This document shows, in pieces, positions 48,585 through 57,269 of a DNA stretch of 64,000 nt. The DNA is taken from positions 4,466,001 to 4,530,000 of the forward strand of contig NZ_AP023189.1 of the NCBI RefSeq assembly GCF_012767755.2, read 5' to 3'. Made by a program: the position numbers and the translations under genes. This stretch comes from Pseudomonas tohonis. GTDB taxonomy: Bacteria > Pseudomonadota > Gammaproteobacteria > Pseudomonadales > Pseudomonadaceae. Within the stretch, counting starts at the first letter, position 1. Each line of letters starts with the position of its first letter. The notes beneath the pieces were generated by a model that was not told the origin of the DNA, searched no databases, and saw only the letters and a list, made by a program, of their open reading frames with translations.

Positions 48585-49559
48585 TTACTGCTGCAGTTCC
48601 TGCTCGGTGAACAGGCCGTCGAAGAGCATGGTGGAGAGGTAGCGCTCGCCGGAGTCGGGGAGGATGACGACGAGGGTCTTGCCCTGCATCTCCGGCTTCT
48701 CCGCCAGGCGCACGGCGACGGCCATGGCGGCGCCGCCGGAGATGCCGCAGAGGATGCCTTCCTCGCGCATCAGGCGCAGGGCCATCGCCTTGGACTCGTC
48801 GTCGGTGATCTGCTCGACGCGGTCGACGATGGACAGGTCGAGGTTCTTCGGCACGAAGCCCGCGCCTATGCCCTGGATCTTGTGCGGGCTGGGCTTGACC
48901 TCTTCGCCGGCCAGGGTCTGGCTGATCACCGGCGAGGTGACCGGCTCGACCGCCACCGAGAGGATCGGCTTGTTGCACTGCTGCTTGATGTAGCGCGACA
49001 CGCCGGTGATGGTGCCGCCGGTGCCGACGCCCGCCACCAGCACGTCCACCGCGCCGTCGGTGTCGTTCCAGATCTCAGGGCCGGTGGTCTTCTCGTGGAT
49101 GGCCGGGTTGGCCGGGTTCTCGAACTGTTGCAGCAGCAGGTACTGCTCGGGGTTGCCGGCGGCGATCTCGGCGGCCTTCTCGATGGCCCCTTTCATGCCC
49201 TTGGCCGGCTCGGTGAGCACCAGCTCGGCGCCGAGCGCCTTGAGCACCTTGCGACGCTCCAGGCTCATGGAGGACGGCATGGTGAGGATCAGCTTGTAGC
49301 CACGAGCGGCGGCGACGAAGGCCAGGCCGATGCCGGTGTTGCCGGAGGTGGGCTCCACCAGGGTCATGCCGGGGCGCAGGCGCCCATGCTCCTCGGCGTC
49401 CCAGATCATGTTTGCGCCGATGCGGCACTTCACCGAATAGGCGGGGTTGCGCCCCTCGACCTTGGCGAGGATGGTCACGCCCTTCGGGCCGAGCCGGTTG
49501 ACCATCACCAGGGGCGTATTGCCGATGGCTTTGGAGTTGTCTGCATAGATACGGGTCAT
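48585..49559 (-). CDS. cysK: Cysteine synthase A (O-acetylserine sulfhydrylase)
   Basis: A 324-aa PLP enzyme. The Schiff-base lysine lies in [15 protein letters not shown] (about residue 44), the PLP phosphate loop is [10 protein letters not shown] and the substrate loop is [12 protein letters not shown]. It condenses O-acetylserine with sulfide to cysteine. [20 protein letters not shown] begins the canonical sequence. It stands alone, leftward; a serine acetyltransferase plus another cysteine synthase-like gene sit at the right end of the window. Confidence 0.95.
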   Translation of the reverse strand: MTRIYADNSKAIGNTPLVMVNRLGPKGVTILAKVEGRNPAYSVKCRIGANMIWDAEEHGRLRPGMTLVEPTSGNTGIGLAFVAAARGYKLILTMPSSMSLERRKVLKALGAELVLTEPAKGMKGAIEKAAEIAAGNPEQYLLLQQFENPANPAIHEKTTGPEIWNDTDGAVDVLVAGVGTGGTITGVSRYIKQQCNKPILSVAVEPVTSPVISQTLAGEEVKPSPHKIQGIGAGFVPKNLDLSIVDRVEQITDDESKAMALRLMREEGILCGISGGAAMAVAVRLAEKPEMQGKTLVVILPDSGERYLSTMLFDGLFTEQELQQ

Positions 49560-49689
49560 GGGCCTGTCCTTAGAGGTGGCGGGCGGTTGAAAAGCGACCA
49601 GCCTATGCCCGCGCGCCAGTGCAGTCCAGCCGAACTCATTGCAGTGGGCGGCAGTCCATGAAAGAGAATCGCCCCCGGCGGATGCCCCC

Positions 49690-50769
49690 ATGAAAAGACG
49701 CTACAGCCTGCCCCTCGGGGCGCTCCTCACCCTCGTCCTGCTGCTGGTGGTGGCGCACTTCGCGCTGCCTTGGCTGATCCGCGACTACCTCAACGGCAAG
49801 CTCGCCGACATGGGCGAGTACCGCGGTCATATCGCCGATGTCGACCTGGCCTGGTGGCGCGGCGCCTATCGCATCAACGGCCTGTCCATCGTCAAGGCCG
49901 ACGGCGCGATCCCGGTGCCGCTGCTGGATGCCCCGGGCATCGACCTGGCGGTGAGCTGGCACTCGCTCTGGTACGACCACAGCGTGGTGGCACGGGTGAT
50001 CTTCGAGGCGCCGGAGGTGAACTTCGTCGACGGCGGCAAGAACAAGCAGGACTCGCAGACCGGTGCCGGCACCGACTGGCGCGACCAGTTGAACAAGCTG
50101 CTGCCCATCACCCTCGACGAGGTGCGCGTGGTCAACGGCCGCATCGCCTTCCACAACTTCAGCTCGACGCCCAAGGTGGACATCGACGCCAGCGAGGTGA
50201 ACGCCAGCCTCTACAACCTGACCAACGTCGCCGACGACAGTGGCGAGCGCGTGGCGCGCTTCGAGGGGCGGGCGCAACTGCTCGGCCACGCGCCGCTGGA
50301 GGTGGAGGCACGCTTCGACCCGTTCAAGAACTTCGAGGATTTCGAGCTGCGCCTGCGCGCCCGCGACGTCGACCTGCCCCGGCTCAACGACTTCTCCCGC
50401 GCCTACGGCAAGTTCGACTTCAAGGCCGGCAGCGGCGACCTGGTGATCGAGGCCCGTGCCGATAACGCCCAGCTCAGCGGCTACATCAAGCCGCTGCTGC
50501 GCAACGTCGATGTCTTCGACTGGGAGCAGGACGTGGAGAACGACGACAAGGGTTTCCTCCGTTCCTTGTGGGAGGTCCTGGTCGGCGGCGGCGAGACGGT
50601 GCTGAAGAACCAGCAGCGCGACCAGTTCGCCACCCGCGTGGAACTCAGCGGCAACGTGCATCGCCAGGACATCAGCGCCTTCCAGGCCTTCCTGTCGATC
50701 CTGCGCAACGCCTTCATCGAAGCCTTCACCACCCGCTTCGAACGCCCGCCGCCGGAGAAGAACGACTGA
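49690..50769 (+). CDS. DUF748-domain protein with N-terminal anchor
   Basis: A 359-aa protein. Residues 7-25 are a hydrophobic anchor ([20 protein letters not shown]), followed by an AsmA-like or DUF748 beta-rich region: [41 protein letters not shown] and [19 protein letters not shown]. Such periplasmic proteins belong to the AsmA-like bridge group, some implicated in lipid or envelope homeostasis. It stands alone between cysK and the MoxR-type ATPase gene. Confidence 0.8.
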   Translation: MKRRYSLPLGALLTLVLLLVVAHFALPWLIRDYLNGKLADMGEYRGHIADVDLAWWRGAYRINGLSIVKADGAIPVPLLDAPGIDLAVSWHSLWYDHSVVARVIFEAPEVNFVDGGKNKQDSQTGAGTDWRDQLNKLLPITLDEVRVVNGRIAFHNFSSTPKVDIDASEVNASLYNLTNVADDSGERVARFEGRAQLLGHAPLEVEARFDPFKNFEDFELRLRARDVDLPRLNDFSRAYGKFDFKAGSGDLVIEARADNAQLSGYIKPLLRNVDVFDWEQDVENDDKGFLRSLWEVLVGGGETVLKNQQRDQFATRVELSGNVHRQDISAFQAFLSILRNAFIEAFTTRFERPPPEKND

Positions 50770-51054
50770 CGGCCGGCCCCCCTCGCCGATGAATCCGCTC
50801 CCAGAGGGCAGGCCAGCCTGTTGCCGAAGGTGACAGCCGCCCACCTGCCAGGCCCGTGCTTGAGCCACCGCCCATCGCAGGTCGGGGTACGCGCCGGGCC
50901 GGGAGTGTCTAGGCTGGAAGAAGAGTGACCGCCCATTCAGTGACTGAATGCCCCGTCTGCGTTCACAGTGCGCCGGGCCGCGCGTTATAGTCGGCTTTTC
51001 CGTAAATACCGAAGGCCCCGGCCGAGCCGGGCGTTACCGTTCGAGGATTCCCTG

Positions 51055-51900
51055 ATGAAGTTCGAAGGCACCCAGTCCTACGTCGCCACCGACGACCTCA
51101 AGCTCGCGGTCAACGCCGCCATCACCCTGCAACGCCCGCTGCTGGTCAAGGGCGAGCCGGGCACCGGCAAGACCATGCTCGCCGAGCAACTGGCCGAATC
51201 CTTCGGTGCCCGCCTGATCACCTGGCACATCAAGTCCACCACCAAGGCGCACCAGGGCCTGTATGAGTACGACGCGGTCAGCCGCCTGCGCGACTCGCAG
51301 CTGAACTCCGAGAAGGTCCACGACGTTCGCAACTACATCAAGAAAGGCAAGCTGTGGGAGGCGTTCGAGTCCGAGGAGCGCGTGATCCTGCTGATCGACG
51401 AGATCGACAAGGCCGACATCGAGTTCCCCAACGACCTGTTGCAGGAACTCGACAAGATGGAGTTCTACGTCTACGAGACCAACGAAACGATCAAGGCCAA
51501 GCAGCGCCCGATCATCATCATCACCTCCAACAACGAGAAGGAACTGCCGGACGCCTTCCTGCGCCGCTGCTTCTTCCACTACATCGCCTTCCCGGATCGC
51601 GAGACCCTGCAGAAGATCGTCGATGTGCACTACCCCAACATCAAGAAGGACCTGGTCGCCGAGGCGCTGGACGTGTTCTTCGACGTGCGCAAGGTGCCGG
51701 GCCTGAAGAAGAAGCCCTCCACCAGCGAGCTGGTCGACTGGCTGAAGCTGCTGATGGCCGACAACATCGGCGAAGCCGTGCTGCGCGAGCGCGACCCCAC
51801 CAAGGCCATCCCGCCCCTGGCCGGCGCCCTGGTGAAGAACGAGCAGGACGTACAGCTGCTCGAACGCCTGGCGTTCATGAGCCGTCGCGCCAGCCGCTGA
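51055..51900 (+). CDS. MoxR-family AAA+ ATPase
   Basis: A 281-aa AAA+ ATPase. Walker A is LLVKGEPGTGKTMLAEQLAES (about residues 28-47), Walker B is VILLIDEIDKADIEFPNDLL, sensor 1 is PIIIITSNNEKELPDAFLRRC. MoxR ATPases act as chaperones for VWA-domain partners during enzyme maturation or metal insertion. The VWA gene at 52378 is the expected partner, separated by a GFA-family gene. ATG at 51055 is used; the longer frame is not conserved in look. Confidence 0.92.
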   Translation: MKFEGTQSYVATDDLKLAVNAAITLQRPLLVKGEPGTGKTMLAEQLAESFGARLITWHIKSTTKAHQGLYEYDAVSRLRDSQLNSEKVHDVRNYIKKGKLWEAFESEERVILLIDEIDKADIEFPNDLLQELDKMEFYVYETNETIKAKQRPIIIITSNNEKELPDAFLRRCFFHYIAFPDRETLQKIVDVHYPNIKKDLVAEALDVFFDVRKVPGLKKKPSTSELVDWLKLLMADNIGEAVLRERDPTKAIPPLAGALVKNEQDVQLLERLAFMSRRASR

Positions 51901-51956
51901 CCCCGGCCGCCCCTCCTGTCCCGGAGGGGCGCCTCCACCCGTAGCCAGAGGTCAGG

Positions 51957-52352
51957 ATGCATAACGGCAGCTGCCTGTGCGGCGCGGTGAAGTACCAGGT
52001 CGACGCGCCCATCGAATCCGCCACCCATTGCCATTGCAGCCAGTGCCGCAAGGGCCATGGCGCCGCGTTCGCCACCTACGGCAACGTGCGCTGGAGCAGC
52101 TTCCGCTGGACCGCGGGCGAGGACCTGGTGACCCGTTATCACTCCAGCCCCGGCGTCACCCGCAGCTTCTGCCGGCAGTGCGGCGCCACCCTGCAGTGGT
52201 ACAGCGACAAGGCCCACCCCAACTGGGTGTCGATCGCCCTGGGCACGCTGGACTCGCCCCTTGGCGAGATCCCGCAGAAACACATCTACCCCGAATCCAA
52301 GGCCGACTGGTACGCCATAGCCGACGGCCTGCCCCGGGAACCCCGTTCCTGA
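51957..52352 (+). CDS. GFA-family zinc-binding protein (glutathione-dependent formaldehyde-activating-like)
   Basis: A 131-aa protein with the GFA zinc motifs: SCLCGAVKYQV near residue 5, HCHCSQCRKGHGAAF near residue 24 and SFCRQCGATLQWY near 70. The family includes a protein that forms S-hydroxymethylglutathione and many of unknown substrate. It lies between the MoxR and VWA genes, with 56 bp and 25 bp gaps, so it is probably in the same transcript. Confidence 0.9.
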   Translation: MHNGSCLCGAVKYQVDAPIESATHCHCSQCRKGHGAAFATYGNVRWSSFRWTAGEDLVTRYHSSPGVTRSFCRQCGATLQWYSDKAHPNWVSIALGTLDSPLGEIPQKHIYPESKADWYAIADGLPREPRS

Positions 52353-52377
52353 GGCCAACCAGCAAGAGGGCGCAGCC

Positions 52378-53556
52378 ATGCTGCTCAACCTGTTCAACGA
52401 AATGCGCGCGGCCAAGGTGCCGGTCTCCGTCCGCGAGCTGCTGGACCTGATCAACGCGCTGAAGCACAACGTGGTGTTCGCCGACATGGACGAGTTCTAC
52501 TTCCTGTCGCGCACCATCCTGGTCAAGGACGAGCGCCATTTCGACAAGTTCGACCGGGCCTTCGGCGCCTACTTCAAGGGCCTGGAAAACCTCAACCAGC
52601 ACATCGAGGCGTTGATCCCCGAGGAATGGCTGCGCAAGGAGTTCGAGCGCATGCTGACCGACGAGGAGCGCGCGCAGATCCAGTCCCTCGGTGGCCTGGA
52701 CAAGCTCATCGAAGAGTTCAAGAAGCGCCTGGAAGAACAGAAGGAACGCCACGCCGGCGGCAACAAGTGGATCGGCACCGGTGGCACCAGCCCCTTCGGC
52801 TCCGGCGGCTTCAACCCCGAGGGCATCCGCGTCGGCGACGCCGGCAAGCGCCAGGGCAAGGCCGCCAAGGTGTGGGACCAGCGCGAGTACAAGAACCTCG
52901 ACGACCAGGTGGAGCTGGGCACCCGCAACATCAAGGTCGCCCTGCGCCGCCTGCGCAAGTTCGCCCGCCAGGGCGCCCAGGACGAACTCGACCTGGACGG
53001 CACCATCGACCACACCGCACGCGATGCCGGCCTGCTCAACATCCAGATGCGCCCCGAACGCCGCAACAGCGTGAAGCTCCTGCTGCTGCTGGACATCGGC
53101 GGCTCCATGGACGCCCACGTGAAGGTCTGCGAGGAACTCTTCTCCGCCTGCAAGACCGAGTTCAAGCACCTCGAGTACTTCTACTTCCACAACTGCGTGT
53201 ACGAATCGGTGTGGAAGAACAACCTGCGCCGCACCTCCGAACGCACCTCCACCCTGGACCTGCTGCACAAGTACGGCCCGGACTACAAGGTGGTGTTCGT
53301 CGGCGACGCCGCCATGGCCCCCTACGAAATCACCCAGGCCGGCGGCAGCGTCGAGCACTGGAACGAGGAGCCGGGCTACGTGTGGATCAAGCGCTTCATG
53401 GAGAAGTACAAGAAGCTCATCTGGATCAACCCCTACCCCAAGGACACCTGGAACTACACCGCCTCGACCAACATCATGCGCGAGCTGATCGAGGACCAGA
53501 TGTACCCGCTGACGTTGAGCGGGCTGGAAGAGGGAATGAAGTTCCTATCTAAGTGA
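52378..53556 (+). CDS. VWA-domain CoxE-like protein, MoxR partner
   Basis: A 392-aa protein. The N-terminal region (MLLNLFNEMRAAKVPVSVREL) and FGSGGFNPEGIRVGD linker are followed by a VWA-type domain with LLLLLDIGGSMDAH (metal-ion-dependent adhesion-like motif, DxGxS) near residue 238, and ending GLEEGMKFLSK. It works with MoxR-type ATPases in maturation of enzymes or in stress response. A strong terminator follows directly. Confidence 0.9.
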   Translation: MLLNLFNEMRAAKVPVSVRELLDLINALKHNVVFADMDEFYFLSRTILVKDERHFDKFDRAFGAYFKGLENLNQHIEALIPEEWLRKEFERMLTDEERAQIQSLGGLDKLIEEFKKRLEEQKERHAGGNKWIGTGGTSPFGSGGFNPEGIRVGDAGKRQGKAAKVWDQREYKNLDDQVELGTRNIKVALRRLRKFARQGAQDELDLDGTIDHTARDAGLLNIQMRPERRNSVKLLLLLDIGGSMDAHVKVCEELFSACKTEFKHLEYFYFHNCVYESVWKNNLRRTSERTSTLDLLHKYGPDYKVVFVGDAAMAPYEITQAGGSVEHWNEEPGYVWIKRFMEKYKKLIWINPYPKDTWNYTASTNIMRELIEDQMYPLTLSGLEEGMKFLSK

Positions 53557-53565
53557 CACGAAAAC

Positions 53566-53589
53566 GGGCCCGGAAGGGCCCTTTTTTTT
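53566..53589 (+). terminator. Rho-independent terminator of the MoxR-VWA operon
   Basis: GGGCCC (53566-53571), loop GGAA, GGGCCC (53576-53581), then eight T. It sits 10 bp after the VWA stop and marks the boundary between host-like GC-rich DNA and the AT-rich insertion. Confidence 0.9.
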
Positions 53590-53657
53590 GGAAAAAAAGA
53601 ACATATCTAGCCATAAACCAGCCCACCCGAATAACGAAGCAAATTGAAGGAGCGTCC

Positions 53658-55523
53658 ATGAAAGGAATTCGACTAGAAAAAATAATAATTGAGAATTTTA
53701 AAAAAATAGAAAGACAAACAATATCAGTAAAACCAATTACAGCCATTGTGGGCGGGAACGCAAGTGGCAAAAGCAGCATCCTCCAGGCCGCCCAACTCTA
53801 TACCGCGATATGCCAAGCCAGTTTTAAGTCTGTCAAGAGAACCGGAACCGTTGACGTATTCAAAACACTAGCCAACGAAGACATTATCTATAGACCGACC
53901 GCAACAATATTGGACTTGCGATACAAAGAGCCTGCCAGCCAGACCAAGTCATTTAAATTAGGCTTCGAATGCACGATCACCACAGAAGATGAGAAAGAAA
54001 AAACATCACAGTTAAGTGTACATATCAGCCGAGGCAAAAACGCCAACCTCGCCCTAGACCACGAGGGCGACCTCAGTTTAATGCCAGGAATTGGGAATCA
54101 AAAAAAACCATTCTCCATACTCACACCAGGGCTATCAGGCATACCAATAAAAGAGGAGTGGAGAACTAAAGGGGCCTTGGATGCAGCGGCCATGCACGGA
54201 GATGCAAATCTCTACCTACGCACTCTCCTTGATCACCTATTCACTCAGGATCTTGATGAAAACAACATCGAAAAATGGAACAACGAGTCGATAGACCTAG
54301 ATGGCCTACCAGAAAAATCCTCATGGAAGTTATTCTCCAAACTACTTGATGAGTGTTATTCGGGGGCACGACTATACATCACACACAACAAGAACAGAGA
54401 CAGGTACATAAACATAAATGTCTACTATCTTGACAGCTATTTCACGCTGGACATGGCTTCAACCGGAATGCTGCAAGTCATTCAGATTCTTGCCTATGCG
54501 TGTTTTTACAACCCACCACTCTTGCTTCTTGATGAGCCGGATGCGCATCTCCATGCAGATAGCCAAACTCGACTCCACTCTGCGCTTAAAGCTCTTACCG
54601 ACAATACGAACACTAGAATTCTCCTAGCCACACACTCCCCACAGCTAATCCAGTTACTACAGCATGATGAGAATGCTTCGGTCGTTTGGCTAAGCGAAGG
54701 AAAAGAAGTAAAAGTCAACCCAGGCCAACAACCAGCAATCCCCATACTTATGGAGCTTGGCGCCCTTAACCTAGGAGCAGAAGCTTTTTATCCTCGAAAT
54801 AAAATAATCCTTCTTACCGAAGACAAAGACACAAGACTGGTTAAGCTCCTTGCCGCCGCAAACACCAAGGAAAACATTGCAGCAATCTCCTATAACGGCT
54901 GCAACAATCTCCAAGGAGCAAGACAACTAGCCTTAATATTAAGAACCTTGCGCCCAGACGCAAAAATAGTAATTCACAGAGATAGAGACTTCAGAACGGA
55001 CAGCGAAATAAAATTCGAAAAACTTATATTTGACGCATGGTTAAAATCTGAAGAGACTGATTCCATTCACGAAATCTTCACTCACGGCAATGATATAGAG
55101 CACTCATTCATAGACCCGAGACATTTGGAAACGGCCCTTAAGAAAATCGCCAATCCGGAGATAATAGAAAAAGCGACGACAGAAGCCCTAGCATTAAGTC
55201 GAGATGACATTATTGGAAAAATAAGATCAGCAAGAGCGGTGATAAAAGAACGGCTTTATGATTCAGATAGAATGAAAAACAAAAAATCACTTAGGAAAGG
55301 GGCTGGAATTCCTGACATCCCACCCAGCGACAAGCACTTCCTACCGAAAGATGGAAGAACGCCGTTATCCATACAGCAGTGCCACGGAAAATCAGCTTTT
55401 AGATCGCTCATGAGCGAGATACACAAGCTAGTTAAAGGTGACAGTAAAGCCATAGAAAAAGCCGTGACATGCAACTCTCCGCACCTGCAGAACAAGGACT
55501 GGACAGACGCTTTGAGGCTTTAA
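53658..55523 (+). CDS. OLD-type ATPase with TOPRIM nuclease domain (putative phage defence)
   Basis: A 621-aa protein. Walker A is GGNASGKSS (residues 32-40), and the ABC-like half ends with LLLLDEPDAHLH (Walker B, about 288-299) and LATHSPQLI. The C-terminal TOPRIM domain has LLTEDKD (Glu388) and IVIHRDRDF (Asp442, Asp444), then GNDIEHSF. OLD-family ATPase-nucleases act in defence against phage. The gene is strikingly AT-rich relative to its neighbours (many AAA/AAT/ATA codons), so it was probably acquired recently. ATG at 53658 has AAGGAG upstream. It stands alone; no helicase (GajB) follows. Could equally be an overcoming-lysogenisation-type DNA repair enzyme. Confidence 0.85.
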   Translation: MKGIRLEKIIIENFKKIERQTISVKPITAIVGGNASGKSSILQAAQLYTAICQASFKSVKRTGTVDVFKTLANEDIIYRPTATILDLRYKEPASQTKSFKLGFECTITTEDEKEKTSQLSVHISRGKNANLALDHEGDLSLMPGIGNQKKPFSILTPGLSGIPIKEEWRTKGALDAAAMHGDANLYLRTLLDHLFTQDLDENNIEKWNNESIDLDGLPEKSSWKLFSKLLDECYSGARLYITHNKNRDRYININVYYLDSYFTLDMASTGMLQVIQILAYACFYNPPLLLLDEPDAHLHADSQTRLHSALKALTDNTNTRILLATHSPQLIQLLQHDENASVVWLSEGKEVKVNPGQQPAIPILMELGALNLGAEAFYPRNKIILLTEDKDTRLVKLLAAANTKENIAAISYNGCNNLQGARQLALILRTLRPDAKIVIHRDRDFRTDSEIKFEKLIFDAWLKSEETDSIHEIFTHGNDIEHSFIDPRHLETALKKIANPEIIEKATTEALALSRDDIIGKIRSARAVIKERLYDSDRMKNKKSLRKGAGIPDIPPSDKHFLPKDGRTPLSIQQCHGKSAFRSLMSEIHKLVKGDSKAIEKAVTCNSPHLQNKDWTDALRL

Positions 55524-55587
55524 CCGACCAACCAAGCAACGCGATTAGCATGTTGGTTGCCCTAACAACTCCTTAGCTCTATCCTCC

Positions 55588-55615
55588 CCCGGCCACGGTC
55601 AATCCCGTGGCCGGG
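55588..55615 (+). terminator. Hairpin after the OLD gene
   Basis: CCCGGCCACGG (55588-55598) pairs with CCGTGGCCGGG (55605-55615) over 11 bp, followed by only TTT. It probably ends the OLD transcript 65 bp after its stop; alternatively it belongs to the start of the c4-like leader. Confidence 0.6.
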
Positions 55616-55684
55616 TTTGGCGACCCGAAGTTAGTAGGCGCGATAGCGCCGAGGTGCTTGCGAGAACGGCGAATGTTTTTGCAG

Positions 55685-55775
55685 GCCCCCGCACGCATGC
55701 AGTCATGCACTGCTCTGCGTTATGGCAGATCGCGCGGGGAGACCCCCGGGTCTGCCGGTTCCTACTAGCCGGTTC
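55685..55775 (+). ncRNA. c4-type antisense RNA leader of BRO-N gene 2
   Basis: The leader repeats the architecture of the one at 33.0 kb. GGCAGA (55724-55729) pairs with TCTGCC (55751-55756) and displays an antisense loop; the CCGG stems (55755-55758/55769-55772) display TTCCTACTAG. Segment 55723-55739 is complementary over 17 bp (two G-U pairs) to 55781-55797, and TCCTACTAG (55760-55768) is complementary to CTAGTAGGA (55834-55842), which covers the BRO ribosome site. This is the c4/ant antisense logic of phages P1 and P7. Boundaries are approximate. Confidence 0.75.
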
Positions 55776-55780
55776 GCCAA

Positions 55781-55843
55781 CCCCGCGTGGTCTGCCACCC
55801 TCGTTTGGCGACGCGGGTGGCAGCTCTTGGGTTCTAGTAGGAG
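55781..55843 (+). promoter_or_regulatory. c4 target and sequestering hairpin before BRO-N gene 2
   Basis: The target 55781-55797 pairs with the antisense loop. CTGCCACCC (55792-55800) and GGGTGGCAG (55815-55823) form a 9-bp hairpin overlapping that target, so the two folds compete. The ribosome site TAGGAG (55838-55843) is complementary to the second antisense loop. Confidence 0.65.
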
Positions 55844-55850
55844 TTCCACC

Positions 55851-56360
55851 ATGCACGACGCATACACCCCCATCGTTTTCCAACGCCACAACCTTTTCCT
55901 GCGCACCGTTATGATCGACAACCAGCCCTGGCTGGTCGCGATCGATTTCGCCCGCCTCATCGGCGCGCTGCGCCCTAACCGGATGCCACGCCTGGTGGAC
56001 CCGCACCAGCGCCGTGCCGTCGTGCTGCGGCATGCGAGCGGTGGTAGCGAAGAGGTGATTGCCATCAGCGAGGCCGGTGCGTACCGGCTGCTGTATCGCT
56101 TCGCCCATCCGGAACACCGCTGTATCAGCCGCTGGCTCAGCGAGGAAGTCGTACCAGCGCTGTACGACCGCCACCGCGACGCCGAGGCGACGCCACGGAG
56201 GGCCCATATGAGCTGGGCCAATCAGCGGATCGGCATTCTGAAATGGCAGGGGGATATCTGGATCGCCCGGCAGGATCTGCCGGTCTTCCTCGCCAGCCGG
56301 GACGACCCGGCACTCAGCGATGAGCCGAGCTGGAAGCGGATGCCCTTCACCGACTGGTAG
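55851..56360 (+). CDS. BRO-N domain protein 2 (phage antirepressor-like)
   Basis: A 169-aa protein. The N-terminal BRO-N domain (residues about 5-105) has VFQRHNLFLRTVMIDNQPWLV, then AIDFARLIGALRPNRM, SEAGAYRLLYRFA and CISRWLSEEVVPALYDRH. Residues 106-169 are a short extra segment (MSWANQRIGILKWQGDIWIARQ). Compared with BRO-N protein 1 it is longer by about 55 residues. No phage genes surround it; it is an orphan or remnant with a c4-like leader. Confidence 0.82.
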   Translation: MHDAYTPIVFQRHNLFLRTVMIDNQPWLVAIDFARLIGALRPNRMPRLVDPHQRRAVVLRHASGGSEEVIAISEAGAYRLLYRFAHPEHRCISRWLSEEVVPALYDRHRDAEATPRRAHMSWANQRIGILKWQGDIWIARQDLPVFLASRDDPALSDEPSWKRMPFTDW

Positions 56361-56376
56361 TACAGGCCGAATACCC

Positions 56377-56456
56377 GTAGGGGCGAATTCATTCGCCTAG
56401 GGAGCGCGGAGTGATCCCCCATTGCAGCATGGGTTTCGCTTCGCTCTACCCATCCG
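56377..56456. repeat. REP and GATGGGT-type repeats
   Basis: GTAGGGGCGAATTCATTCGC (from 56377) and CATGGGTTTCGCTTCGCTCT (from 56429) lie in the gap between BRO-N gene 2 and the SUKH gene. No gene is seen here. Confidence 0.7.
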
Positions 56457-56586
56457 AGCGGTGGGAGTGGATTGGGCCGACCACCGGATCACGCAAACGC
56501 GCACTGGTTTCACAATGCCTTCAAGGCATTCGGCTAAGGTGCCGCCATCCGCCCCACGGGGCTTAGCCAACAGATCGGACGACAGC

Positions 56587-57189
56587 ATGGACACCCTCCG
56601 CGACGGCATCGACGCCTATAACCAGACCTACCTCGAGATCAACGGGGAAGAGGACGAGCTCTACACCGAAGGCCCCGCGTCGGAGGAGGATATCGAGCAG
56701 CTGGCCGCCCTCACCGGCCCGCTGCCGGCGGAGCTGCAAGGCTTCTACCGCACCCTCGGCGCACTGAAGAACCAGACCGAGTCCGAGTCCCACTGCTTCT
56801 GGATTCCCGCCCCCGCCGAGCTGGCGGACTGGCTGCGTGAGCAAGGCGGCTCGGCCGGGATCATCGACGTGATACGCGCCCATTGGGGTGGGGATCGCCC
56901 GGAGTTCGACGCGGGCCGCCACTTCGGCGCGGAGGAGATCGCGGCGCTGAATGAGCGCTTCATCGGCTACGGCTGGTACAGGGTGGCGGACATTCTCGAA
57001 GGCGCCCACTTCCTGTTCTTCGACCGCGACGGCCGCTTCGGCAGCCTCTATTACCACCAGGACGATTTCGCCAGCGCCAGTCAGGCGCTCAAGGCCATGC
57101 TGCGCGACGGCATCCCGGGCGAGCCGCTGGAGCAGTTGTTGGGCAACGCCCTGGAAGAGGTGCGCGCCAGCATGGAGGAGTTCGGCTGA
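56587..57189 (+). CDS. SMI1/KNR4 (SUKH)-like immunity-type protein
   Basis: A 200-aa acidic protein. The segment GPASEEDIEQLAALTGPLPAEL followed by QGFYRTLGALKNQTE resembles the SUKH/SMI1-KNR4 fold used by toxin-immunity proteins, though it is divergent and lacks a confident Trp/Gly pattern. No toxin gene is adjacent. ATG at 56587 is the start matching the acidic N-terminus. It could be an orphan immunity gene or a housekeeping KNR4-like protein. Confidence 0.55.
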   Translation: MDTLRDGIDAYNQTYLEINGEEDELYTEGPASEEDIEQLAALTGPLPAELQGFYRTLGALKNQTESESHCFWIPAPAELADWLREQGGSAGIIDVIRAHWGGDRPEFDAGRHFGAEEIAALNERFIGYGWYRVADILEGAHFLFFDRDGRFGSLYYHQDDFASASQALKAMLRDGIPGEPLEQLLGNALEEVRASMEEFG

Positions 57190-57269
57190 CGCCAGCTCCC
57201 CTCCCCGGGTGGGCGTAGGGTGGGCCGGGCAGCGCTCCGCTTCAGCCCACCGCTCCCGCCCGGCCCCTC

